This document shows positions 6,617 to 14,455 of a stretch of 64,000 nucleotides of DNA, in pieces. The DNA is from Arsenicibacter rosenii. GTDB lineage: Bacteria; Bacteroidota; Bacteroidia; Cytophagales; Spirosomataceae. Within the stretch, counting starts at the first letter, position 1. Every line of letters starts with the position of its first letter. A model generated the notes under the pieces. That model searched no databases and was not told the origin of the DNA. It was given only the letters and a program-made list of their open reading frames with translations. The position numbers and the translations under genes are program-made. The stretch is taken from the NCBI RefSeq assembly GCF_001870735.1, contig NZ_MORL01000026.1, positions 1-64,000 of the forward strand. The letters run 5' to 3'.

Positions 6617-9025
6617 CTACTCAGAACGCAGCGCCTTCGATGGGTTTGCGAGGGCCGCCTTTATGCTTTGGTACCCTACCGTCATCAGCGCAATACTGAC
6701 AGCCCCCAGCCCGGCAACCGCAAACATCCAGCCGCTCAGCGTGATGCGATACGCATAATTGGCCAGCCAGTTTTGTAAACCCAGCCAGACAAGCGGCACA
6801 ACCAGCAGCAGTGCCATGCCCACGGGCTTCATCGTATCCTTTGACAATAAGGCAACGATATTACCCACAGAGGCCCCGAGTACCTTCCGGACACCGATTT
6901 CTTTGGTTCGCTGTTCGGCGGTAAAGGCGGTCAGCCCAAACAAGCCCAGACACGAGATCAGAATGGTCAGAACGGCAAAGCAAAACATGATTTTCCCGAT
7001 CCGCTGTTCTGACTGATACTGCGCGTCAAGGTCCTGATCAACAAACCCGTAACTGATCGGGTAATTCGGCTCAAGCTTTTTATAGGCGGCCGAAATGCCC
7101 TGTATGGCCTGCGCCACCCGGGCGGGACTGGTTCTGACAAGCAGCGTAAAGTAGAATTCTTTTGGTCGATAGCGGAAAATAAACGGCTGAATACCAACCC
7201 GCAGCGGTTTGTAATGAAAATCGTTTACGACGCCAATCACGCGCCCGGGCGTCCCCCAGAACGTCATCCGCTTACCAATTGCCTGATGGGGCAGCCAGCC
7301 CATCCGTTTAGCGGCTGTTGCATTGATCATGTACGCTGCCTGTCCGGAAAGGGTATCAGCAACCACGCGATCGGAAAACATTCGTCCGGCAGCAACCGAC
7401 ATGCCGACGGTTTTCATAAAATCAGCATCCACGTTCATCTGTGTGATCTGAAACTCATCTTTATGCGCCTGCCCCTCCCACTCTACGTTACTGCTATTCT
7501 CCATATTCACCAGATTCCCGGTCGACAAAGCGGCATTTTCTACACCCGGCAGCCCGGCCACAGCCTGCTTAAAGGGCATGGCACGTTCGCGGAGAGCGCC
7601 CTTTAAGCGTACATAAAGTAACTGCGACTTATCAAACCCGAGCTGCCTCGTCTGCATAAAGAGCAATTGCTGGTACACAACCATGGTTGTAATAACCAGC
7701 CCGATCGCAAGCATAAACTGCCCGACTACCAGCGTTTGCCGCAGGGTTAATCCGGTTCGGCCATCTTTTGTCAGGATGTTTCCACGGAGAACCGGCATCG
7801 GCCGGAACGAGGACAGAATCAGGGCGGGGTACAGCCCGCTCAGGACACTCAGGCAAAGGGTAAATCCGGCCAGAATGGCCCAGAATAACGGGTCTGCGTA
7901 GGGAAGCGACAGCGTTTTCACGGCCAGTTCATTAAAGGCAGGTAACAGCCTTTCGGCCAGCACCAGCGAGAAGGTTACTGCCAGCATAACCAGCAGCAGC
8001 GCCTCTCCCAAAAACTGCATGACTAAACTACTCCGGTAGGCTCCTATCGTTTTCCGGACGCCTACCTCCTTGCTGCGCTGCGAAGCACGGGCCGTTGCCA
8101 GATTGACAAAATTGACAATGGCAATCAGCAACACGATAATCCCTACGATTGAAAACAGGCGGATGTAAGTAATATCGCTCCGGTTACCGTAGTCGGTCTG
8201 AAAAGCAAATCTGGAATACAGATAGATCTCTGAAAGCGGTTGCAGCAGCAGCCTGGTCTCTTTGTCGTTGTTATATTGTGCCAGCTGCCCGTCTAGTTTT
8301 GTAGCCAGGCCGGCTGGGTCGGCCGGTTTTCCGGATGCTTCCGGCCGCAGCTGTATGTACGTATGGTAGCTGTTGCTGTTCCATTTATTACTCCACTCAT
8401 CGTTCTTCTCCAGCCACATAAACGGGATCAGCACATCAAACTGAATGTGGGACGTCCTTGGCGGATTTTTAGCCACACCGACCAGTTTGAGTGGCTCATT
8501 GCCGGTCAGGGTCAGCAGTTTGCCCAATACCGGTTGCTTTTGCCAGTCGGGGCCGAAAAACCGGGCAGCAACGGTTTCGCTGATGACTACTTCGTTCGGA
8601 CTCCGGAAAAGGCGGTCACTGTTGCCCTTCACGAGCGGAAATGAAAACAACCGGAAAAAAGAAGGATCGACCACCAGCATCTGACTGGCTTCAACCGATT
8701 TACGGCCGGCCGTCAGCAAGCCATGCCACTGACCAATACGGGCGGCGTCCTGCACTTCGGGGAAGTCGCGCAATACACTGGCAGCCAGCGGGCCGGGTGT
8801 GACGGCCACATCAAAAATACCGCCGGACTGGGTTTGCTTTTCAACAATCCGGTAAATGTGCGGAAACTGCGTATGAAACCGGTCGTAGCTTAACTCATCG
8901 GTCACGTACAGGCCAATTAACAGGCAACACGCTATACCAAGCGCCAAGCCACCACTGTTAATCAGGGTATGGCCCCAATGCTTCATTAACTGCCTGACGG
9001 CAATTTTGAGGTAGTTCTGAATCAT
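6617..9025 (-). CDS. FtsX/MacB-like ABC transporter permease
   Basis: An 802-residue permease from the ATG at 9025 (MIQNYLKIAVRQLMKHWG), the standard opening of this large Cytophagales family; an upstream in-frame start adds 13 atypical residues. The order is: N-terminal membrane helix (about 20-42), a periplasmic MacB-PCD domain, a first FtsX block (IVGIIVLLIAIVNFVNLATA, with SKEVGVRKTIGA), a second periplasmic domain, and a second FtsX block (TKEIGVRKVLGASVGNIVALL). It has no ATPase domain and no ATPase gene nearby. These permeases are thought to form mechanotransmission-type exporters. A conserved GTCCG palindrome lies upstream (9141-9175), as it does for the permease at 53781. Confidence 0.9.
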   Translation of the reverse strand: MIQNYLKIAVRQLMKHWGHTLINSGGLALGIACCLLIGLYVTDELSYDRFHTQFPHIYRIVEKQTQSGGIFDVAVTPGPLAASVLRDFPEVQDAARIGQWHGLLTAGRKSVEASQMLVVDPSFFRLFSFPLVKGNSDRLFRSPNEVVISETVAARFFGPDWQKQPVLGKLLTLTGNEPLKLVGVAKNPPRTSHIQFDVLIPFMWLEKNDEWSNKWNSNSYHTYIQLRPEASGKPADPAGLATKLDGQLAQYNNDKETRLLLQPLSEIYLYSRFAFQTDYGNRSDITYIRLFSIVGIIVLLIAIVNFVNLATARASQRSKEVGVRKTIGAYRSSLVMQFLGEALLLVMLAVTFSLVLAERLLPAFNELAVKTLSLPYADPLFWAILAGFTLCLSVLSGLYPALILSSFRPMPVLRGNILTKDGRTGLTLRQTLVVGQFMLAIGLVITTMVVYQQLLFMQTRQLGFDKSQLLYVRLKGALRERAMPFKQAVAGLPGVENAALSTGNLVNMENSSNVEWEGQAHKDEFQITQMNVDADFMKTVGMSVAAGRMFSDRVVADTLSGQAAYMINATAAKRMGWLPHQAIGKRMTFWGTPGRVIGVVNDFHYKPLRVGIQPFIFRYRPKEFYFTLLVRTSPARVAQAIQGISAAYKKLEPNYPISYGFVDQDLDAQYQSEQRIGKIMFCFAVLTILISCLGLFGLTAFTAEQRTKEIGVRKVLGASVGNIVALLSKDTMKPVGMALLLVVPLVWLGLQNWLANYAYRITLSGWMFAVAGLGAVSIALMTVGYQSIKAALANPSKALRSE

Positions 9026-9061
9026 ATAGCCAAGGCCGTTTTTCTGATAATCAGGTTGGCA

Positions 9062-9175
9062 CAAAAGTAGTGCCAGCCGGCAAAAAACACGTCATACGGC
9101 GTATAATCAACCTTTTCAGCCACTTACAATTCCGTTACCTGTCCACAATCGGACAGGAGTCTCTCTAAAACGGAC
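9062..9175 (-). promoter_or_regulatory. GTCCG-type upstream activating site and promoter of the permease
   Basis: Read on the minus strand: a GTCCG half-site (9171-9175), then the palindrome GTCCGATTGTGGAC (9154-9141) starting 21 bp later, and, 65 bp further on, TGGCAC-TACTT-TTGTG (9075 downward). The last element can be read as a sigma-54 -24/-12 promoter with an imperfect -12 box, or as a perfect Bacteroidetes -7 box TACTTTTG (9069-9062). The same palindrome occurs at 53578-53591 and 58758-58771. Confidence 0.55.
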
Positions 9176-9235
9176 AAGGCAACCCCGGTCCGGAATTGCC
9201 TTGCCTACAACGATCCATTGTGGATGCCCGGCTTT

Positions 9236-9652
9236 TTACCGGTGGATCCGTTTCCAGAGGTAATACATCACAAACAGGTACACCAACATAACCAGCGGTG
9301 GCAGCAGATAGGCCGGATCGCCGACAGCAAAGCGCCAGGAGGCCATCGCACCAAGCAGGTTAATCGTAAAGCCGGCATAGGCCCATTCCTTAATGGTCCG
9401 GAACCAGGGCTGAAGCAACGCCAGAGCACCGAGTACCTTGGCTGTTCCGAAAATAATCATGGCATAGGCCGGATACCCCAGCTGGTGCATGACGTCGAGT
9501 CCGTTTTTCTCCTGTACGATGCCTGCTCCGCCATCCATCAACATGGCCATGGCAAACAGGCCAAGCATGGTCCAATAAGCGATTTTCAGAGTTTTAGGCT
9601 GTTTAGCGGCGATGTTTCCGGTTGTCATAGTCAGGGTGCTTGCTGTGTTCAT
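9236..9652 (-). CDS. DoxX-like family membrane protein
   Basis: A 138-residue protein starting MNTASTLTMTTGN at 9652. The reading frame continues far upstream, but that part is antisense to the GlxA gene and is not coding. Four membrane helices are visible (AYWTMLGLFAMAMLMDG, YAMIIFGTAKVLGALALL, EWAYAGFTINLLGAMASW, PPLVMLVYLFVMYYLW). This is the usual four-helix DoxX-like layout, with HQLGYPAYAMIIFGTAKVLG typical of the DoxX_2 branch. Members are associated with membrane redox or quinone-linked functions, but the role here is unknown. It is divergent from a GlxA-type regulator and shares an operator with the VOC gene at 12050, suggesting joint control. Confidence 0.85.
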   Translation of the reverse strand: MNTASTLTMTTGNIAAKQPKTLKIAYWTMLGLFAMAMLMDGGAGIVQEKNGLDVMHQLGYPAYAMIIFGTAKVLGALALLQPWFRTIKEWAYAGFTINLLGAMASWRFAVGDPAYLLPPLVMLVYLFVMYYLWKRIHR

Positions 9653-9679
9653 CGGGTTGTTTACTGGTTGATTACCTGA

Positions 9680-9748
9680 CAAAAATAACGACCCGACCGC
9701 CGGCAGACAGGGGGTATTTCCGACAAATTTCGGGTAGTTTCCGACAAA
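9680..9748 (-). promoter_or_regulatory. DoxX promoter with tandem GlxA-type operator
   Basis: On the minus strand a perfect -7 box TATTTTTG (9687-9680) lies about 28 bp upstream of the DoxX start. The operator begins 24 bp upstream of it. It consists of two direct repeats, on the plus strand TTTCCGAC ending at 9724 and at 9745, each followed by AAA and preceded by a GGGTA-type block, offset by 21 bp. The VOC promoter at 12512-12577 has the same repeat pattern and the identical 24-bp distance. No good -33 box is present, as expected for an activator-dependent promoter. Confidence 0.65.
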
Positions 9749-9802
9749 CAAAATGGCTAAATTTGTAACAGAAACACCCCTTCCTATTCCCCGTATTTCC
9801 GC

Positions 9803-10783
9803 ATGAAACACGTATCGATCCTGGTGCCTCAAGGGGCTATTCTGGGTAGCATTGAAGGCCCGCGTCAGGTACTTACCGAAGTCAACAAATACATGCAAAG
9901 CATCGGGAAGCCTGCTTTGTTTGATGTACAGCTGGTTGGCCTGACGACTGAAGTGGCCGCAGCCGGTGGTAAATACACGGTCTTCACCGATGCCCTGATT
10001 ACCGACATTGCCCGGACCGACCTGATCATTATTCCCGCGCTCGACGGCGACCTGCAACAGGGCATTTCCCTCAACCAGGCCTTTTTGCCGTGGATCAAGA
10101 CGCAGTACGAAGCCGGAGCCGAGGCCGGCAGCCTGTGTGTCGGCGCGTTTCTGCTGGCCTCGACCGGGCTGCTTGGCGGCAAACAGTGTGCGACCCACTG
10201 GATGGCGGCCCGCCTGTTCCGGCACTTGTTTCCCGATGTCAATCTGGTCGAAGACCGCATCATTACCGACGAACAGGGCCTCTATTCGAGCGGCGGGGCT
10301 TTTTCGTACCTGAATCTGATCCTGTACCTGATCGAAAAATACGCCGGACGGCAGGTATCCGTTTTCATGTCGAAGGCCTTTCAGATTGAAATAGAGCGTA
10401 AAAGCCAGTCGCCGTTTATGATTTTCCACGGCCAGAAAGAACATGGCGATCAGAGTATTATCAAGGCACAGGAATACATTGAGCAACATGTAGAGGAAAA
10501 AATCACTGTCGACGAACTGGCGTCGATGCTGGCGCTCAGCCGCCGCAACCTCGAACGGCGGTTTAAAAAGGCTACCGCCAATTCCGTCACCGAATACATC
10601 CAGCGGGTGAAAATTGAAGCCGCCAAGATGAGTCTGGAATCCTCGCAGGATAATATCAATGAGGTCATGTACAGCGTTGGCTACTCTGACCCCAAAGCGT
10701 TCCGGCTGACGTTCCGGAAAATTACCGGCCTCTCGCCGATTGAATACCGGCAGAAATACAACCGGCCGGTAGCCATGGCCTGA
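9803..10783 (+). CDS. GlxA-family transcriptional regulator (DJ-1/PfpI + AraC HTH)
   Basis: A 326-residue two-domain regulator. Residues 4-190 form a DJ-1/PfpI amidase-like domain with the nucleophile-elbow sequence SLCVGAFLLASTGLL (Cys112) and the following THW (His132). Residues about 215-320 form an AraC-type double helix-turn-helix with AKMSLESSQDNINEVMYSVGYSDPKAF shortened in two parts: INEVMYSVGYSDPKAF and LTFRKITGLSPIEYRQKYNR. Members sense small ligands and usually activate neighbouring catabolic or detoxification genes. The tandem operator between it and the divergent DoxX gene, repeated before the VOC gene, suggests those two are its targets. The ligand is unknown. Confidence 0.92.
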   Translation: MKHVSILVPQGAILGSIEGPRQVLTEVNKYMQSIGKPALFDVQLVGLTTEVAAAGGKYTVFTDALITDIARTDLIIIPALDGDLQQGISLNQAFLPWIKTQYEAGAEAGSLCVGAFLLASTGLLGGKQCATHWMAARLFRHLFPDVNLVEDRIITDEQGLYSSGGAFSYLNLILYLIEKYAGRQVSVFMSKAFQIEIERKSQSPFMIFHGQKEHGDQSIIKAQEYIEQHVEEKITVDELASMLALSRRNLERRFKKATANSVTEYIQRVKIEAAKMSLESSQDNINEVMYSVGYSDPKAFRLTFRKITGLSPIEYRQKYNRPVAMA

Positions 10784-10789
10784 TGCACC

Positions 10790-11935
10790 TTACCGTAACA
10801 GTTCGGCCACCAGAATACCCAGATACGTACCGATGGCATTGCCGAGCGTACCCACCAGTACGGCCGGTAACTGCAGATCGGTACGGTTCAGGCTACGGGC
10901 CAGCGCCAGGGCCGACGTTGCCCCGCCAATGTTGGCCTGCGACGCAATGCCAAGTACATCCCAGTCCTGCTTCAGCAACGCCCCGATACCGAACAGGATA
11001 ACGGCATGAATGGCCACCAGCAGCAGAATCATGCCGAAGAGGACCAGCGCCAGCTTGCCGTCCCGCAGCAAGGCGGCAATATCGCAGTAAGCCCCGATCA
11101 CGGCCAGAAAGATGTATACACCAAAAAGCCCGAGCAACCGCCCACCTTTCAGATGGTTGATGGTCCGGAACTGGGCCAGCACCAACGCAATGGTCGTCAG
11201 AATCAGGACAAAAGGCAGGGCAGGAAACAGGGCAGCCAGTTGCTTTGATACAAAAATGGCCGCGAAACCGAGAGCCAGCAACAGTGCCAGACTCATCGGG
11301 CTGACCGTTTCGGCGTCAGAAAAAACCGGATGGCCGCCTATCCCCTCACCGGGTACCACGCGGCTGGCCGTGGGTAGCCGTCGCGGGTAGCGGGCCTGCA
11401 TATAACGCGGAATAGCCAGCGTAGCCACCATCCAGAGCGCCGTCAGTATATTATCAGCCGCTGTGGCTGCCACAAACAGGTTACCGGCTTTTGATACATT
11501 ATAATGCAGCGCAACGGCGTGAAAATTAATGCTCCCGCCGATATAAGTACCGGTAAACATCCCCGCCAGTGCATAATACAGCCTGCCAACCGTTTCAGGA
11601 GCCGAAAACACCCATACGCTCGTTACAACGCCGATGATCACCGCCACTGAGCCAATCAAATACATGGTTACCATCGGCAAGCCGGCCTGTCTGAGGTCTT
11701 TCAGGTTGACGCTCAGTAAAAGTAAAAACAGCGAAAACGGGGCGACATAGCCAAAAATACCGTCGTAAACCGGTGTATCGGTTGTAGGAATCAGGCGCAG
11801 ATTGGCTTCGACAGCGGTCAGGATGATAACGAGCAGGGCCGTTCCGATGTCGCGGAAAACGGGCTTTTGGCTGAGCCATTCGCAAATAACAACATTCAGG
11901 GAAAGGATAAACAGAATAAAAAGAGCGTCAGTCAC
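10790..11935 (-). CDS. DUF819-family integral membrane protein
   Basis: A 381-residue protein with about ten membrane helices matching the DUF819 (YjcL-like) family. The characteristic segments are a periplasmic-facing loop with PVYDGIFGYVAPFSLFLLLL, the glycine-rich GMFTGTYIGGSINFHAVA and the closing SQANIGGATSALALARSLN. The family resembles sodium-solute or sodium-proton transporters with an inverted-repeat fold, but no substrate is established. It is convergent with the GlxA gene, with only 6 bp between stops. No GlxA-type operator was seen upstream, so it may be regulated separately. Confidence 0.85.
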   Translation of the reverse strand: MTDALFILFILSLNVVICEWLSQKPVFRDIGTALLVIILTAVEANLRLIPTTDTPVYDGIFGYVAPFSLFLLLLSVNLKDLRQAGLPMVTMYLIGSVAVIIGVVTSVWVFSAPETVGRLYYALAGMFTGTYIGGSINFHAVALHYNVSKAGNLFVAATAADNILTALWMVATLAIPRYMQARYPRRLPTASRVVPGEGIGGHPVFSDAETVSPMSLALLLALGFAAIFVSKQLAALFPALPFVLILTTIALVLAQFRTINHLKGGRLLGLFGVYIFLAVIGAYCDIAALLRDGKLALVLFGMILLLVAIHAVILFGIGALLKQDWDVLGIASQANIGGATSALALARSLNRTDLQLPAVLVGTLGNAIGTYLGILVAELLR

Positions 11936-12049
11936 GGGCTTATCGTTTGTTGATCAGGTTAATACCCCAATATACGCCATGACTGCCGAAAAAGAAACCA
12001 CCCCTCCGGGCGGAGACGTGGTTTCCCGAAAATGCCTGTTTGGGTATGG

Positions 12050-12484
12050 TTATGCTGTGGTTGTCTCAGCGGCAGCTTGCTGGGCCTGAACGGCAGCAGG
12101 GTCCATCCACATCACTTCCCACATGTGGCCGTCAGGATCCTGAAAACTGCGGTAATACATAAACCCCTGATCGCTCGCCTCATTCGACGGGCTGGCACCG
12201 GCGGCCATCGCTTTGTCAACCAGTTCGTCGACCTGTTCGCGGCTATCGGCCGACAGGCAAACAATGGTTTCTGTCACGCTTGTGGCATCGGCCAGTTCTT
12301 TGTTGGTGAAGGTTTTGAAAAACGGCGCGGTCAGCAACATAACATAGATCGTTTCACTAACGACAATACAAGCTGCCTTTTCGTCCGTAAACTGAGCGTT
12401 ACACGCAAACCCGATGCCTGTAAAGAAGTCGATTGAGCGGTTGAGGTCCTTAACGGGCAGGTTTACAAAAATCATAGTTGCCAT
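12050..12484 (-). CDS. VOC (glyoxalase/bleomycin-resistance) family protein
   Basis: A 144-residue protein from the ATG at 12484 (MATMIFVNLPVKDLNRSI). It has the paired beta-alpha-beta-beta-beta units of the vicinal oxygen chelate superfamily: VNLPVKDLNRSIDFFTGIGF in the first half and MYYRSFQDPDGHMWEVMWMD in the second, where DPDGHMWEV carries the metal-ligand-type His/Glu pattern. It is close to the 'YetH/PhnB-like' extradiol-type proteins whose substrates are mostly unknown. Its promoter has the same 21-bp tandem operator and spacing as the DoxX gene, so it is probably a member of the adjacent GlxA regulon. The C-terminal AAAETTTA tail is low complexity. Confidence 0.87.
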   Translation of the reverse strand: MATMIFVNLPVKDLNRSIDFFTGIGFACNAQFTDEKAACIVVSETIYVMLLTAPFFKTFTNKELADATSVTETIVCLSADSREQVDELVDKAMAAGASPSNEASDQGFMYYRSFQDPDGHMWEVMWMDPAAVQAQQAAAETTTA

Positions 12485-12511
12485 ATCGTATTTGTGTTTT
12501 GGTTTACCTGA

Positions 12512-12577
12512 CAAAAATACGATCCTTTGTACCCGTCAGCGGGGGGTATTTGCGGCAATAAACGGGGCATTTGCGGC
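12512..12577 (-). promoter_or_regulatory. VOC promoter with tandem GlxA-type operator
   Basis: On the minus strand: -7 box TATTTTTG (12519-12512) about 28 bp before the start codon, with two operator repeats upstream. On the plus strand these are GGGGTATTTGCGGC (12543-12556) and GGGGCATTTGCGGC (12564-12577), offset 21 bp. The operator starts 24 bp from the -7 box, exactly as at the DoxX promoter. The stretch TTTTTGTCAGGTAA around the -7 box is also shared with the DoxX promoter. Confidence 0.65.
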
Positions 12578-12593
12578 ACCGGTCCGGGAGGCC

Positions 12594-13004
12594 CTATTGC
12601 TCTTCCGGTGAGCCGTATTTTGCCTTCCGGATTTCCATCCATTCACGGGCAGTTCCGCCCTTGCTGAAATGCTCGTCTTCGTCCTGTAGCTCCTGATCCC
12701 AGCTAAACTCCGATTTAAACTGCCCCTGACTGGTCAGGTTGATTTGCATCAGATTAGCCCGTTCGCCGGTTTCCTCCCTGTTGATCAAATACAGTTTCTG
12801 CAGGGCCTCAATAACTTCTTCCGGATACTCAATCAGCAGCGGCTCTACGTCCTGTGTCGGTGTCAGATACACGCCATCGAATTCAATATCCAGCCCTTCA
12901 CCCAGAAACTGCACATTCAGTTGAATCAGCGCCCAATCGTCGGTCATCACGGCACTAATGGTTTCTGTGATAAGGTTATACAGGTCTTCTTTGATTTGCT
13001 CCAT
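12594..13004 (-). CDS. YezG/DUF600-like immunity-family protein, orphan
   Basis: A 136-residue acidic cytosolic protein. The layout resembles the YezG (DUF600) family: an N-terminal helix MEQIKEDLYNLITETISAVM followed by DDWALIQLNVQF, a helical centre PEEVIEALQKLY, and a C-terminal GQFKSEFSWDQEL followed by a basic WMEIRKAKYGSP. YezG-like proteins are antitoxins or immunity proteins against secreted LXG-type toxins. No toxin or secretion gene is adjacent, so if the assignment is right this is an orphan immunity gene. The resemblance is by eye; an unrelated conserved hypothetical is possible. It is transcribed alone, upstream of the VOC gene. Confidence 0.55.
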   Translation of the reverse strand: MEQIKEDLYNLITETISAVMTDDWALIQLNVQFLGEGLDIEFDGVYLTPTQDVEPLLIEYPEEVIEALQKLYLINREETGERANLMQINLTSQGQFKSEFSWDQELQDEDEHFSKGGTAREWMEIRKAKYGSPEEQ

Positions 13005-13099
13005 GTTTATTGAGTGATTTGTGGTTGAGCGATTGAGTGGCCGCGGCGCAGACCAATCACATAACCGTTATCAACACAAAGGTACAGGATTCTCCCTGG

Positions 13100-13759
13100 T
13101 TAAAAATTAAGGAATGAAAACTGCCGGTTCTGATAACGGGGTAATTTCAGAAAACCTTCCATCCCGGAAAAAGACGTATAAGGCCCCACGGCAGCAGTCA
13201 TGTTAATGACCCACGCCGGAATTTCGCCGCCCGGATCAACGCGGAAAACATATTCGATGCCCAGCCGGTCCGGCCCTCTTTTCACAACTGTCCAGTCGGC
13301 CCGCCAGTAGGGTACCCGTACCTTATCGGACTGTACCGCTACATAGCCTGCCGCGTTTTCGGTATGTATCCGCAGTTCCTTTTTAGCCGCGTCCGGAATA
13401 AACGTAAGGTGAATCACCAAATCACGGTTCTTGACCGGCCACGGCAGCATCGTTTCATTGTAATACAACATTTCCCGCTCATTAATCCGCTTGATCAGGT
13501 ATGCCTGCTTATTCTTATAAACCACTTCCGGATAATGCTCCACATCGCTGACGTAGGCACACAACTGCGACATGGTCCCGTCGATCTCGCAAATGACCTT
13601 CATTTCCTTAAACCGGCTTCCCTCAGGCAAGCGCGAGAATACCTGAATCCCGTTTTTATCTTTCTCCAGTTTCCAGGGCGTATTCTGTGCCCTGACAGCC
13701 AGGCCCATCAGGCAAAATACCACATTTAGTGTTACGGCAATTAAACGATTCATTAACAT
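13100..13759 (-). CDS. Exported START-domain lipid-binding-like protein
   Basis: A 219-residue exported protein. A signal peptide of about 25 residues ends VRAQ, then comes a START/Bet-v-1-like domain: TPWKLEKDKNGIQVFSR, a middle part with ELCAYVSDVEHYPEVVYKNK-like sequence (here QLCAYVSDVEHYPEVVYK), NETMLPWPVKNRDLVIHL, and a long C-terminal helix INMTAAVGPYTSFSGMEGFL. The phrase PWPVKNRD is a hallmark of this bacterial START group. Such proteins hold hydrophobic ligands; ligand and partner are unknown. An in-frame second Met lies two codons downstream of the chosen start. It stands alone, with a REP-like repeat cluster between it and the next upstream gene. Confidence 0.85.
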   Translation of the reverse strand: MLMNRLIAVTLNVVFCLMGLAVRAQNTPWKLEKDKNGIQVFSRLPEGSRFKEMKVICEIDGTMSQLCAYVSDVEHYPEVVYKNKQAYLIKRINEREMLYYNETMLPWPVKNRDLVIHLTFIPDAAKKELRIHTENAAGYVAVQSDKVRVPYWRADWTVVKRGPDRLGIEYVFRVDPGGEIPAWVINMTAAVGPYTSFSGMEGFLKLPRYQNRQFSFLNF

Positions 13760-13790
13760 ATTCTTTTACTATACGTACGCTATCACGCTT

Positions 13791-13892
13791 CAGCTACGGC
13801 CCGATCCTGCCGGACCCGTACAGACGCAACATCTTGCGTCTCAGCTACGGTCCGAATCCTGCCGGTTGAGGAGACGCAAAATATTGCGTCTC
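13791..13892. repeat. REP-like tandem palindromes
   Basis: Two units start with the direct repeat CAGCTACGGYCCG(A)ATCCTGCCGG (13791-13813 and 13842-13865). They carry the palindromes AGACGCAA-N4-TTGCGTCT (13822-13841) and GAGACGCAA-N4-TTGCGTCTC (13871-13892). Palindromes of the GAGACGCAA..TTGCGTCTC type are common dispersed repeats in Cytophagales and some cyanobacteria. Probably a REP-like element. Confidence 0.65.
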
Positions 13893-13931
13893 TACCCGAT
13901 AAACACGGTTGGGTGACGATGTGTTACAGCC

Positions 13932-14312
13932 TTACTTTTCAACCCAGAAATCGACGGCCTGTACTCCGGCAATTTCGGACGCCCCCAATTTGATGTGTTT
14001 CTGGTGTTCGGGCGAAGCACCGTAAGCCTGCAGCTCTTTTTCCGAAGCAAAGGTTGTAACATACACATGCCGGATATCCTTGTTTCGGGCATCCATCGGA
14101 GCGATCCCCCATTCATAGCCACGGGTCATCTTTAGTTTAGTGCCCAGGTTTTTAAATGACGCATCAACGGCTTTGATCACAGCGGCCGGAGCCGTAGGTT
14201 TAAACGTAACCGTCACCACATGCCGTAAAACTTTTTGAGACGGCGTCTGTGCCTGAGCACATGTCAGGCTGCAAAGTACAACCAGCATCGGGAAAAGGAA
14301 TTTTGTGTTCAT
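13932..14312 (-). CDS. Exported Dabb-domain (stress-responsive alpha/beta barrel) protein
   Basis: A 126-residue exported protein with a signal peptide ending CAQAQ (about residue 22). The mature part is a single Dabb domain: VLRHVVTVTFKPTAP, a helix ending FKNLGTKL, RGYEWGIAPMDARNKDIRHVYVTTF with the order typical of the family, and EHQKHIKLGASEIAGVQAVDF. Dabb proteins form dimeric ferredoxin-like barrels; a few are enzymes, most are of unknown function. Exported Dabb proteins are common in Bacteroidota. It lies divergent from the AraC regulator at 14456, which might control it, although no operator was found between them. Confidence 0.88.
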   Translation of the reverse strand: MNTKFLFPMLVVLCSLTCAQAQTPSQKVLRHVVTVTFKPTAPAAVIKAVDASFKNLGTKLKMTRGYEWGIAPMDARNKDIRHVYVTTFASEKELQAYGASPEHQKHIKLGASEIAGVQAVDFWVEK

Positions 14313-14455
14313 GATGGATTAAAAAGCGTTTGGCGGCCAAGTTAACCGGATTTTTTTTCTCCCTGTTGACAAATTTGTTAACCATCCGTTCATACCTGCA
14401 ACCTGCACACAAGCTATAATTCCCTATATTTGAATTTTACAACCAGCAGCAAACA

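Noticed and set aside
9653..10489. Open upstream extension of the DoxX gene (the frame is open for 417 codons in total)
   Set aside because: The extension is antisense to the GlxA regulator, has no recognisable domain, and crosses the shared operator. The DoxX fold is complete from the ATG at 9652.
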